Below, one piece after another: positions 22,446-31,091 of a stretch of 64,000 nucleotides of DNA. Origin of the DNA: Holophagales bacterium (lineage in GTDB: Bacteria; Acidobacteriota; Thermoanaerobaculia; Multivoradales; JAGPDF01); contig CP064972.1 of assembly GCA_016699405.1 (NCBI GenBank), positions 4,743,501 through 4,807,500 on the forward strand. The letters are read 5' to 3'. The notes under the pieces were generated by a model that did not search any database, was not told the origin of the DNA, and saw only the letters and a list, made by a program, of their open reading frames with translations. How positions within the stretch are numbered: position 1 is the first letter of the stretch; each line of letters starts with the position of its first letter. The position numbers and the translations under genes were made by a program.

Positions 22446-24632
22446 CTACGGCGTCACGGTGACGTAGCGCCGCCAGAGGTTGCTCTCGCGCCGATCGCCG
22501 AACCAGGTGACGCCCTCGCGTACGAGGTCGAGGACCAGCTCGTACTCCCCGGGCGCCGCCGGAGCCTCGACGGTCATCACCGCCGTCGCGCTGGCGCCGC
22601 CAGCGACGTCTTCCGGCAGCCGGGTGCGCACTCCCTCGAAATCCGTCGTCGAGCCGTCGGCCTGCCGCCAATGGTAGGCCAGCGCCACATGCGCTCCGCC
22701 CTGGGCCCACCAGCTTCCACCGCTGCCGTTGCGCACCGTCACCGGGACCGAGAAGCGACGGCCGGCCGTCGTCGCCGCCGGCGCCTCGACGCGCGTCCAC
22801 TCGACCCGATAGAGGTCCGCTTCGAGATCCTGCTGCGAGCCGAAGTAGACGAGGCGTGCCCCGGCGAGGAACTCGGCGTCGTCGCTCGCCGCGCCGGGGA
22901 ACGGCGAACCGCGCTCCGCCTCGACCTCCATGCGATACCCGTAGATCGGCGCCCCGTCAGGGTCGGTGATCCTCGTCGGCCCGTGAAGCGGGAAAACCAG
23001 GTGTTGCGGCGCGTCGTCCGCCGAGGCGAAATGCAGCTCGCGACGCTCGCCGCCGAGCGCCAGGGCGATCCGGTTGTCGGCTGCCAGGCTGGTCACCTCG
23101 AAAACCGCACTCGACAGCGGCCAGTCGCTCATCAACCAGAGCTCGACGGTCCCCCGAGCCCGCACCAGCATCTCGTCGCCCCAGGGCAGGAAGACGTCCT
23201 TGCGCGAGTAGATCCAGGCACCGGCGACCGCGTCGCCGCGATAGCCGGGGATCTGGCGCTGCAGCGAGAGCTCGAGCGGGAAGAGGCCGAACGGCGCGTT
23301 GCGGACGTGCCATTGCAGGGTCGGATGCACCACCGGGGCACCGAACGGAGCGAGTTGCAGCGGCCCGGTGAGCAGCGCCGCGATCGCCCAGCCGAGGGGC
23401 ACCAACGCCGTCGGCGCGATCCGCGTGACCAGGAAGAGGAACCCCGGATAGGCGCTGACGAAATAGCGGTTGCCGACGAACCCACCCCCGCCATGCCAAT
23501 TGAAGTCGATGAAGAGGAGGAAGAAGAGCGCGACCCCGGCGAGGGAGGCGAGGATCGCCCAGCGTTCGAGCGACCGGCGAGCATGGAGCAGGAAGAGCAC
23601 CAGGCAGAGCGCCGAGAACGGCAGGTACGGGAAGAGCCCGGTGTGGCGGCCGACGAGGAAGTAGAGCGTGCTTTCCGGCAGCTTCCGCAGACCGTCCGTC
23701 GGCAGGTAGACGATCCACGACCAGGAGTTCGTCGTCACCTTCGGCGCCTCGGGCGCCACGTCCCGCACCGCGACGTCGACCAGCTTGCCCGGGGCCTCGA
23801 CTCTCACCCCGGCACGCTCGACGCCGAGGTAGGCGGACGGGTGGCCGGTCATCGCCGTGGAAATCCCACCGAGCAGCAGGAGCGTTCCGACGAGGCCACC
23901 TCCCCACGCGACGACCTCGCGCCAGCGCCGTTCGCGCACCAGCGGCACGAGGACCGGCATTCCGAGTGCGGCGTAGATCGGCTTGCCGTAGCCGGCGAGC
24001 GCCACGACCGCCCCCGAGGCGACGAAACGCGCCATCGGCGAGACGAGCAGCGACCGCAGTCGATCGATCGCGCGCTCCCCCGGTCGGGCGACCGGCGCCG
24101 GCGTGAGCCCGAGGTAGAGGCAGGCGCAGATCGCCGCCATGTTGAAGACCTCGGGGTGGATCCAGAACGCGTACACCGGCGCGGTCGAGAGCAGGAAGAA
24201 CCCGGCCGAGAAGAGCAGGGCGACCGGCTCGGCGTTGTAGCGCGCGAGGTAGCGGGTGCCGAGGGCGATCATCCCGGCGACCAGCAGCATGTTGAGCGCC
24301 ACGAAGCCGTTGGCGCCGAAGAGCCGGGCGAACGGCGCGGCCACCAGCGGATAGACGAACGGCTTGCCGTAGTAGACGGTATGCCAACCGTCGTCCGTCA
24401 TCAGGATGACGTTGCGCGCCGCGTCGTACGGGAACTCCTCGAACAGCCGTGCCAGGTCCTTCGCCTCGCAGCGCAGGTCGAAATCGTGCGCCAGCGAGAG
24501 ACCCATGAGGTAGTACGCCGGCTCGTCGGAGCGCAAGCCGGAGGGCAGCCCGGGCTTGTGCACCGCAAGCGGCACGATCGCCAGAGCAACGGCGAGACAG
24601 AGGAGGGAGAGCCGGGCGGAGCGGGAAAGCAC
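22446..24632 (-). CDS. Large membrane glycosyltransferase-like protein with C-terminal beta domain (paralogue A)
   Basis: Encodes 728 aa. The N-terminal 420 residues contain about ten transmembrane helices. The first loop has GLRSDEPAYYLMGLSLAHDF (Asp-Glu at 36-37), the GT-C acidic motif. LYFLVGRHTGLFPYLPF and GGGGFVGNRYFVSAYPGFLF are shared, with small changes, with the protein at 27129. The soluble C-terminal half ends in an Ig-like, CARDB-type module (VTVRNGSGGSWWAQGGAHVAL to LVLDLVREGVTWFGDR). Such proteins could transfer a sugar from a polyprenyl carrier on the periplasmic face and bind the glycan with the C-terminal domain; this is inference. It could also be a flippase-like protein of unknown activity. 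Confidence 0.7.
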   Translation of the reverse strand: MLSRSARLSLLCLAVALAIVPLAVHKPGLPSGLRSDEPAYYLMGLSLAHDFDLRCEAKDLARLFEEFPYDAARNVILMTDDGWHTVYYGKPFVYPLVAAPFARLFGANGFVALNMLLVAGMIALGTRYLARYNAEPVALLFSAGFFLLSTAPVYAFWIHPEVFNMAAICACLYLGLTPAPVARPGERAIDRLRSLLVSPMARFVASGAVVALAGYGKPIYAALGMPVLVPLVRERRWREVVAWGGGLVGTLLLLGGISTAMTGHPSAYLGVERAGVRVEAPGKLVDVAVRDVAPEAPKVTTNSWSWIVYLPTDGLRKLPESTLYFLVGRHTGLFPYLPFSALCLVLFLLHARRSLERWAILASLAGVALFFLLFIDFNWHGGGGFVGNRYFVSAYPGFLFLVTRIAPTALVPLGWAIAALLTGPLQLAPFGAPVVHPTLQWHVRNAPFGLFPLELSLQRQIPGYRGDAVAGAWIYSRKDVFLPWGDEMLVRARGTVELWLMSDWPLSSAVFEVTSLAADNRIALALGGERRELHFASADDAPQHLVFPLHGPTRITDPDGAPIYGYRMEVEAERGSPFPGAASDDAEFLAGARLVYFGSQQDLEADLYRVEWTRVEAPAATTAGRRFSVPVTVRNGSGGSWWAQGGAHVALAYHWRQADGSTTDFEGVRTRLPEDVAGGASATAVMTVEAPAAPGEYELVLDLVREGVTWFGDRRESNLWRRYVTVTP

Positions 24633-24736
24633 GATTTGTCAGCCTAGTCGAGCGCCCCGGGCGGTGCAAGCCGATCGCTTGACAATTGCGGTGCGCCCGC
24701 TCGCCCGGACAGGCGGCCAGCGCACCGCTCGACAGG

Positions 24737-25840
24737 TCAAGGGACCGGGTACTCCAGATAGGCCTTCATGTTCTTGTAGGTCCACCCGAGGCTCGGCACG
24801 TCCGTGTTCCCAGCCCCCTGATCCGGATAGCCGAACGACACGGAGAAGCCCTGACCGGTGCCGTGGATGGGGTTGTGTGCCGTCGCGCTCCCGAACATGC
24901 GGAAGATCCGGTTCTGCCCGACGACACTCCCCTCGTAGACCGCCGTCTCGGTATCTCCCGTCGAGGAGGTGTAGATGTAGAGGAACGAGTAGGTTCCGTT
25001 CGGGTCGAGCTCGAGGCTGTCCGACTGGACCTCGTACTGACCCGACGGCAGGTCGGCGTTCGAGACCAGCTCGAGCTCGTTGCGCGAAGGCCCGAGAATG
25101 CCGACGTCGCCGAACAGATTGCCGTCGAGCGACGAGCCGCGCCAGACCTTGAAGACGTTGTGCTTGCCGGTCGGCCGTGCTTCGTACCAACCGTTGAGAT
25201 CGACCTCGACCTCGACCACCACGCGATAGAAGGCGATCGCCGGCGAGACCGGGATATCGACCTGGAAGACCGGCGTCTGGGCGGTCGCCGTGAAGAACGT
25301 CCCGGGGCGGGTGGTGAGGATCCAGCGCGGGTCGCCCGGTGGAGGCTCCGTCGGCGGTGGCTCTGTCGGCGGCGTCGAGCCGTCGCAGGTCACGGAGGCG
25401 GTGTCGTTCACCGACTGGGCGGCCAGCAGGTCGGGGTTCTGATAGCTCTTCGACTTGTCGTACGTCGTGTCGGTGACCGTGAGGTTGAACCCGACGTTCG
25501 TGCCCGCGGAGAGATAGACCCAGAAGCGGTTGTTGAGGGCGCAACCGTTGACGATCTTGACCAGGATTTCCGGATTGTCGGCGTTGAAGAAGTAGAAGAG
25601 CCCGCCGCGTACGACCCCCAGGGCGTTGAGCGGCACCGCCTTGCCCGAGCCGACGAAGCCGCCGCCCTGCGTGGTCGAGTAGTCGACCTTGACGGCGAAC
25701 CGCTTGTCGCCCGCCACGTCGTCCAGGCAAAGCGTGTTGACAGTGGGGACGCACGGTCCGGTGGCGTGGACCGGGAGGGACGAGGCGAGCGCCAGCGCGG
25801 CGAAGACGACGCTGGCCAACGGAAGCGAGACAGGGCGCAT
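24737..25840 (-). CDS. Secreted protein, duplicated domain plus beta-rich C-terminal module
   Basis: Encodes 367 aa. The N-terminus MRPVSLPLASVVFAALALAS is a signal peptide cleaved near VHA-TG. Residues about 28-150 form a domain (CVPTVNTLCLDD, FAVKVDYST, GGLFYFFNADNPEILVKI, NGCALNNRFWVYLSAGTNV, DTASVTC) almost repeated in the protein at 25953. A Pro/Thr-Glu linker (TPPTEPPPTEPPPGDPR) follows. Residues about 170-367 make a separate module rich in beta-type segments (FYRVVVEVEVDLNGWYEARP, YSFLYIYTSSTGDTETAVYE). The two Cys pairs suggest disulfides. I recall the first domain as frequent in secreted Acidobacteriota proteins, function unknown. GGAG precedes the ATG. Confidence 0.8.
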   Translation of the reverse strand: MRPVSLPLASVVFAALALASSLPVHATGPCVPTVNTLCLDDVAGDKRFAVKVDYSTTQGGGFVGSGKAVPLNALGVVRGGLFYFFNADNPEILVKIVNGCALNNRFWVYLSAGTNVGFNLTVTDTTYDKSKSYQNPDLLAAQSVNDTASVTCDGSTPPTEPPPTEPPPGDPRWILTTRPGTFFTATAQTPVFQVDIPVSPAIAFYRVVVEVEVDLNGWYEARPTGKHNVFKVWRGSSLDGNLFGDVGILGPSRNELELVSNADLPSGQYEVQSDSLELDPNGTYSFLYIYTSSTGDTETAVYEGSVVGQNRIFRMFGSATAHNPIHGTGQGFSVSFGYPDQGAGNTDVPSLGWTYKNMKAYLEYPVP

Positions 25841-25952
25841 AGGATCTCCGAAGTCGATCGAGCGCCTCGACCCGGAGGCCGGAGGCGCCGACGGCGCCCG
25901 GGATCCTACACGAGGCGGAACGACCGTGTCGTCGGCGTCCGCCGGACAGGCG

Positions 25953-26420
25953 CTACGGCGCGCTGCAGGTGAGAGCCGCCGTGTCGTTGACCGACGTGGC
26001 GAGAATCCGGTCGGGGTTCTGGTAGCTCTTCGCGTGAGCCAGCGTGGTGTCGGTCACCGTCAGGTTGAATCCGACGCTCGTCCCCGAGGAAAGATAGACC
26101 CAGAAGCGGTTGTTGACCCCGCAGCCGTTGAGCACCTTGACCATGATCTCGGGGTTGTCCTGGCCGAAGAACCAGAAGAGGCCGCCACGGGTCACGCCGA
26201 GGTTGGAGAGGGCCAGCGCCCGGCCCGAGCCGACGAAACCGCCGCCGAGCGTCGTCTGGAAGTCGACGCGCACGGCAAACCGCCGGTCGCCCGGCTGATC
26301 GTCGACACAGAGCGTCGTGGCGTCGGGGACGCACGAGGTCGCTCCCGCCGGGGCGGAAGAGCAGAACGCCAGGCAGAGGACGGCGGTGACGATCGCGCGG
26401 CAAGCAAAGGAACGGCTCAT
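25953..26420 (-). CDS. Small secreted single-domain protein, paralogue of the 24737-25840 N-terminal domain
   Basis: Encodes 155 aa: a signal peptide (RAIVTAVLCLAFCSSAPAGA) and one domain. It matches residues about 28-150 of the neighbouring 367-aa protein nearly position by position (CVPDATTLCVDD, FAVRVDFQTTLGGGFVGSG, GGLFWFFGQDNPEIMVKV, NGCGVNNRFWVYLSSGTSV, NDTAALTC). The tandem arrangement on the same strand indicates a recent local duplication, with the linker and C-terminal module present in only one copy. The ATG is preceded by CTGGAGGTGTC. Function unknown; its Cys positions are conserved between the copies, implying an extracytoplasmic disulfide-bonded fold. Confidence 0.8.
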   Translation of the reverse strand: MSRSFACRAIVTAVLCLAFCSSAPAGATSCVPDATTLCVDDQPGDRRFAVRVDFQTTLGGGFVGSGRALALSNLGVTRGGLFWFFGQDNPEIMVKVLNGCGVNNRFWVYLSSGTSVGFNLTVTDTTLAHAKSYQNPDRILATSVNDTAALTCSAP

Positions 26421-26498
26421 GACACCTCCAGAGGGCTGAGACGGCGCAGGGCCGACGTCAAGCGGGCCGCGATCCTACCGCGGTCACGACGGCGCAGC

Positions 26499-26963
26499 TC
26501 AGTCGTGCGCCAGTTTCGTTCCGGCGGGCGCTCGCCCCGGTCGCTGAAGGCGTTCCGCCCGCTCCGCGACCCCCTTCTGGATCGACGAGAGGTCGAGGAG
26601 AAAGCCGAAGGTCCGCCGATCGGCGGCGAGCAGCGTCACCAACCCGTCGAAATCCGCCGCCAGCTCGACCTTGCGCCCGACGACGACGTAGCGCGCCGCC
26701 GCCAGTCCGGCTGCGCATTGGCCGAGCCGCATCACGACGTGGCGCAGCGTCTGCAGCGAGACGTGCTGCTCCCGCAGCTCGCGGGCGATCCGCAGGCGCA
26801 GAATGTCGGCGTAGGAATAGAGCCGCCCTCGGCCTCGCCCCCTTCCGGCCGAGCGGGCGATCGACGGTTTGAGAAACCGCGAGCGATCCCAGTAGTCCAC
26901 CGTGAAGAACGGCACGCCGCTGATGCGCGCCGCCTCGCGGGATGTATAGCCATTCTCGAACAT
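26499..26963 (-). CDS. MerR-type helix-turn-helix transcriptional regulator
   Basis: Encodes 154 aa. The N-terminus YTSREAARISGVPFFTVDYWD and FLKPSI is the winged-helix DNA-binding part of MerR-like proteins; GRGRGRGRLYSYADILRLRIARELREQHVSLQTLRHVVMRL completes it with the recognition wing and start of the coiled helix. No effector-binding Cys motif (as in metal sensors) is visible. The rest is a short domain (VVVGRKVELAADFDGLVTLLA). It lies between the small secreted protein and the divergent glycosyltransferase gene, so it may regulate either. Ligand unknown. Confidence 0.82.
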   Translation of the reverse strand: MFENGYTSREAARISGVPFFTVDYWDRSRFLKPSIARSAGRGRGRGRLYSYADILRLRIARELREQHVSLQTLRHVVMRLGQCAAGLAAARYVVVGRKVELAADFDGLVTLLAADRRTFGFLLDLSSIQKGVAERAERLQRPGRAPAGTKLAHD

Positions 26964-27128
26964 GGTCGTGAGATCTCTCCTCGCGGCCCGGTGCCCTCAG
27001 GTGGGAGCTCCCGACGTCGTTTCCACGATTCTACAAGGAGCGTCGGCGATCGGTCATGCTCGCTCGCCCCGCCACCGCCATCTCGCCACCGGGCAGGCCG
27101 CGTCGTGCCGGTCGCCGGCTCTGAGAGA

Positions 27129-29306
27129 ATGCTCCGCGCGGAGCCGCGGATGCGCCCCTCGACCCCCGAAACCAGCTGGGCCCGACGAGACCGCCGCGCC
27201 TTCGTGGCGGCGATCCTCCTCGCCCTCGCCGCGACCGCGCTCTTCTTCTCCCTGGCGCGGATCCGCCACCCGCTCACCCGGCTGGACGGCGACGAGGGAA
27301 CGTTCGTCGCCATGGCCACCAGTCTCGCCCGCGACGGCGACCTGCGCTTCACCGCGGCGGATCGGAAGTGGGCGGAGAGCTACCCCGAGGGGCCGCCGAC
27401 GCTCATCCTGCAGCGGACCGGCGACGGCATCGCCTACTCCAAGCCGGTCCTTTACGCCTTCTGGGGCGCACCGTTCGTTCGCCTGCTCGGCTCCGACGGA
27501 CTGGTCGCCGCGAACTTCACCGCGCTCGCCCTGTCCCTCGTCCTCGCTTTCGCCTTCCTGCGACGGCGTGAGCCTCCGGGCCGCGCGCTGCTGCTCCTCG
27601 TCACCTTCGCCGGTGCCGGAGCGTTGGCCGCTCAGGTCGCCTGGCGGATGACCGAGAGCCTGCAGGTCGCGCTCGCGCTCGCCGGGCTGACGCTGTCGTT
27701 CGGCACGGCGCGGGAATGCAGCGAGCCGGAGCCCGGCCGCATCGCCGGCTGGCTCGATCATCGCGCCGCGCCCTGGATCGGCGCCGCCCTGCTCGGGCTC
27801 TTCGCCTCGCTGCGCGACCCGAACCTCCTCCTCGCCGGGCTGCCCGCCGCCGCGGCGCTGCTCGCCGGCCGTTTCAGGCGGGCGATCGCCCTCGGGTTGA
27901 TCGCGGCGCTTGCCTTCGGGGCGGCGCTCGCCCTCACGGTCGCGCTGTGCGGCGCCTCGAACCCTTATCGCGCGGTCCGCTCGAGCTTCGACGCCGCCAG
28001 CGGCTATCCCGACGACCTCGGCCCCCCTCACCCCTACTTCTCCGAGCATCAGGCGACCCAGACGCTCGAGCTGCGTCCCGAGCTCGAGCCTCGGCGCAGC
28101 TTCGCCGCCGCGGTCACCTTCCTCCTCGGTCGCCACACCGGCCTCTTCGTCTATTACCCGGCGGTGCTCGCCTTCCTCGCCGCCGCTCTGCGACGGCCGG
28201 ACCGCCTCGCCATCCTGTTGCTCGGCGCCGCCGCCGCACTGGCGCTCTTCTACGTCGTCTGGATGCCGACGAACTACTTCGGCGGCGAGGCGTTTCTCTC
28301 CAACCGGTACTACCTGGCCGCCTTGCCGCTCTTTCTCGTCGCGCCGCGCCGGCTACCCGGCCGCCTGGGGCTTGCGATCGCCTGGACGCTCGCCATCGCT
28401 GTCGGCGCTTCGGCCTACATTTCGCTTCAGCGCACGGCTCGACTCGACGCGTCGACGCAGAGCCATGCCCACGCCGGGCTCTTCCGCCTGCTCCCCTACG
28501 AGACCACCGGCGCCCCGATCGGCGGACGTGTCGATCGCTACTGGTCGGGCGATTTCCTGCGCTTCACCGACCCCTATGCCGAGGTCGGTGAATGGACCTT
28601 CACCCTGCGCAGCGGCGAGCCCGCGGCCGAGGTGGTGGTCGCCAGCTATTGGGACCGCGAGCGACCTTCGTTCCTGGCGATCGTCGAGGGCGGACCGGCG
28701 AAGCTCGCGGTCACGGACTGGCGCGGCGTCCACCGTACGGCGCTTCCCCGGCCGATCGACGGGGTAGGACGGGGCGTCGTGACGCCGAAAGTGGCGCCGC
28801 CATGGCGGCGCCACTCGTACTGGTGGGGACCCCCGGGAGAGATCTACGGCGTTCGGACGCTGCGCCTGGCGGTCACGGCCCTCGGCAGCGAACCCGCGAG
28901 GGTCACCTTCCGCTACCTCGGGCGCGAGGCCACGCGGCGGGCCGCGGCGGAGCTGCTCGGAGGGGCGCTCCCCGCCACCGCGCTGGCCTCCCGGCAGTCG
29001 ATCCTCCAGCTGCGCGTGAAGAACACCGGGGAGACCACCTGGGCAAGCAACGCCGCCCTGCCCACGCTCTTCGGTTACCGGGTCACGGACGCCGACGGCC
29101 GGACGCTCGCCGAAGGGCGCTCGACGCTCGCCCGTCCCGTTTCCCCCGGCGAGATCCTCGACCAGGAACTGGCCGTCGAATGGCCGGCGTACGCCGGAAC
29201 CGTGACGGCGACGGTCGACCTGCTGCGCGAGGATTACGCCTGGTTCGGCGGCGACGGGAGTCGCCCGCTGCTCGCCGGCCCGGTGACCCTGGCCCCCCCA
29301 CCGTAG
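27129..29306 (+). CDS. Large membrane glycosyltransferase-like protein with C-terminal beta domain (paralogue B)
   Basis: Encodes 725 aa from ATG 27129 (ATG 27150 is an alternative). The layout parallels the 22446-24632 protein: about ten helices, first-loop TRLDGDEGTFVAMATSLARD with Asp-Glu near residue 55, then YSKPVLYAFWGAPFVRLLG, VTFLLGRHTGLFVYYPA and FGGEAFLSNRYYLAALPLFL, followed by a soluble half ending in a beta module (QLRVKNTGETTWASNAALPT and VDLLREDYAWFGGDG). The two are diverged paralogues separated by the secreted-protein pair and the regulator. A GT-C sugar transfer reaction at the periplasmic face is inferred from the acidic motif only. Confidence 0.7.
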   Translation: MLRAEPRMRPSTPETSWARRDRRAFVAAILLALAATALFFSLARIRHPLTRLDGDEGTFVAMATSLARDGDLRFTAADRKWAESYPEGPPTLILQRTGDGIAYSKPVLYAFWGAPFVRLLGSDGLVAANFTALALSLVLAFAFLRRREPPGRALLLLVTFAGAGALAAQVAWRMTESLQVALALAGLTLSFGTARECSEPEPGRIAGWLDHRAAPWIGAALLGLFASLRDPNLLLAGLPAAAALLAGRFRRAIALGLIAALAFGAALALTVALCGASNPYRAVRSSFDAASGYPDDLGPPHPYFSEHQATQTLELRPELEPRRSFAAAVTFLLGRHTGLFVYYPAVLAFLAAALRRPDRLAILLLGAAAALALFYVVWMPTNYFGGEAFLSNRYYLAALPLFLVAPRRLPGRLGLAIAWTLAIAVGASAYISLQRTARLDASTQSHAHAGLFRLLPYETTGAPIGGRVDRYWSGDFLRFTDPYAEVGEWTFTLRSGEPAAEVVVASYWDRERPSFLAIVEGGPAKLAVTDWRGVHRTALPRPIDGVGRGVVTPKVAPPWRRHSYWWGPPGEIYGVRTLRLAVTALGSEPARVTFRYLGREATRRAAAELLGGALPATALASRQSILQLRVKNTGETTWASNAALPTLFGYRVTDADGRTLAEGRSTLARPVSPGEILDQELAVEWPAYAGTVTATVDLLREDYAWFGGDGSRPLLAGPVTLAPPP

Positions 29307-29330
29307 CGACCCCGCGCATCCGGGCCACGA

Positions 29331-29379
29331 TTACAACCTTCCACTTACAACCACCGTTTTACAACCAACGTTGTATGAT
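29331..29379 (+). promoter_or_regulatory. Three phased TTACAACC direct repeats and a -10-like hexamer
   Basis: TTACAACC occurs at 29331-29338, 29345-29352 and 29359-29366, an exact 14-nt period, in an AT-richer island. The last copy overlaps an inverted repeat ACAAC/GTTGT (29361-29365 and 29370-29374, 4-nt spacer). TATGAT at 29374-29379 resembles a -10 box; counting 6-7 nt on puts transcription start at the GTG at 29386. This looks like a multi-site operator or activator region for the downstream gene. Confidence 0.55.
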
Positions 29380-29385
29380 CGGCCC

Positions 29386-31083
29386 GTGCGATGCCTCGGC
29401 CGACCTTCGCTCGTCGTCGCGACTCTTCTCCTGCTCCTCGACTCGACCGCCTGCCGTCGCAGTAGCGCCGCGGCCCAACACCCCCCCACGGTCCAGACCG
29501 CAGCGGCGCGCAGCAGCGCATCGACGCCGACGGGATTCATCGTCATCTCGCTCGATACCCTGCGTGCCGACCGACTCGGCGCCTACGGCTACGACCGGCC
29601 GACGACACCCTTTCTCGACCGGCTCGCCGCACGCGCGACGCTCTTCGAACGCGCCATCGTCCAGTACCCCGGGACATTGCAGTCGCACATGTCGATGTTC
29701 ACCGGCCTCTACCCGCGGGAGCACGCCGTCTTCCCGCCGGCGCTCCGGCTCTCGGCAGACATTCCGACGCTGCCGGAGCTCTTCCATGCCGCCGGCTACC
29801 GCACCGCCGGTCACTCCGAAGGCGGCTTCGTCAAGGGCTACTACGGATTCTCGCGCGGCTTCGACGAGTGGGACGACCCGGACCATGTCGCAGCGACCGA
29901 CCTCGAGCGGACACTGGCCGCCGGCCGGGACTTCCTGCGTCGCCTCGAGCCGGGAGAGCGCTTCTTCCTCTTTCTCCACACCTACGCGCTCCACGACCCG
30001 TACACGCCACCCGTCCGCTACCGGCGGATGTTCTGGCAGGGGCCACCCCCGCCCGGGGCCTTTCCTCCGACGGGCCCCGAGCTCGCTCGGGTCAACGAGC
30101 GCGGTCCGGTGCCGTCAGAGCCGGTCGTGGCCTGGCTCTCGGCGCTCTACGACGCCTCGCTTCGCTACACCGACGACCAGCTCGCCGCCTTCGTCGGCGA
30201 CCTCGAGCGCTCCGGATTGCTCGCCACGACGACGCTCGTCGTCACCTCCGACCACGGAGAGGAGTTCCTGGAGCATGGCCACCTCTCGCACGTAGAGACC
30301 TACGAGGAGACGTTGCACGTCCCGCTCCTGGTGCTCCGCCCCGGACAGAAGACGGGTCAGCGGGTCGAGTCCCTCGTCGAGAGCATCGACCTCGCCCCCA
30401 CGCTGCTCGAGCTCGCCGGCCTGCCCGCCCCGCCGATGTCCGGCCGGAGCTACGCTGCGGCGCTGCAGAACCCGGCCACGCCCTTGCGCTCCGAGGCCTT
30501 CGCGGAGGGCGAGTCGTGGTACGGCGGCATCGGGCGTGCGCTCTATCGCACGGCCGGTCGCGAGCTGCTTCAGCTCGTCCACACGCGGCCACTGGCCGAG
30601 CCGGACGGCTCCTGGGTCTCGCGCGAGTTGCGCTTCGACACCGAGGCCAGCCGCCTCGATCTCGAAGCCGTGAGCTTCGCCGAGGCCCGTCAGGTGGAGC
30701 TGTCGATCGACGGCGTCGCCAGGCCGCCGCTCACGCTCGACACCGAGTGGAGGAGTCTTACCCTCGATCTCGGTCCGCCGGCCGTCCGGCGGATCTCGCT
30801 CCGCGCCGCCGCCTGCCAGTCGCCTCAGGAGCTCGGGCAGGGCAGCGATCCGCGCTGCCTCTCGTTCAAGCTGCGTGGTACGGAGGGCGATCGCGTCGAG
30901 CTCTTCGATCTGACCGCCGATCGACGTGGGATCCTCGATCTTTCTCGCCTGCGGGCCGACGACACCCGGACGATGCTCGCGACCCTGCACAAGGTCGTCC
31001 ATACCCTCCGCTCGCCGGCCCAGAACGGCACGCTCGAGAAGGAACACGAGCGGGCACTGCGCACCCTCGGATATCTTCGCTGA
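29386..31083 (+). CDS. Sulfatase / alkaline-phosphatase superfamily protein with Thr in place of the formylglycine Cys
   Basis: Encodes 565 aa from GTG 29386; a TTG at 29371 is in frame but would overlap the putative promoter. The N-terminus is a hydrophobic signal with a possible but imperfect lipobox (LDSTAC). Metal-binding motif ISLDTLRADRLGAYGY and DHGEEFLEHGHLSH are those of the sulfatase fold. The nucleophile region reads GTLQSHMSMFTGLYP: where sulfatases have C/S-x-P-x-R there is T-L-Q-S-H, as in phospho-transferring relatives that use Thr. A sulfatase activity is therefore doubtful; phosphohydrolase or phosphoethanolamine/glycerol-phosphate transfer is possible. It lies 8 nt before the next glycosyltransferase. 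Confidence 0.8.
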   Translation: MRCLGRPSLVVATLLLLLDSTACRRSSAAAQHPPTVQTAAARSSASTPTGFIVISLDTLRADRLGAYGYDRPTTPFLDRLAARATLFERAIVQYPGTLQSHMSMFTGLYPREHAVFPPALRLSADIPTLPELFHAAGYRTAGHSEGGFVKGYYGFSRGFDEWDDPDHVAATDLERTLAAGRDFLRRLEPGERFFLFLHTYALHDPYTPPVRYRRMFWQGPPPPGAFPPTGPELARVNERGPVPSEPVVAWLSALYDASLRYTDDQLAAFVGDLERSGLLATTTLVVTSDHGEEFLEHGHLSHVETYEETLHVPLLVLRPGQKTGQRVESLVESIDLAPTLLELAGLPAPPMSGRSYAAALQNPATPLRSEAFAEGESWYGGIGRALYRTAGRELLQLVHTRPLAEPDGSWVSRELRFDTEASRLDLEAVSFAEARQVELSIDGVARPPLTLDTEWRSLTLDLGPPAVRRISLRAAACQSPQELGQGSDPRCLSFKLRGTEGDRVELFDLTADRRGILDLSRLRADDTRTMLATLHKVVHTLRSPAQNGTLEKEHERALRTLGYLR

Positions 31084-31091
31084 TTCGCACG

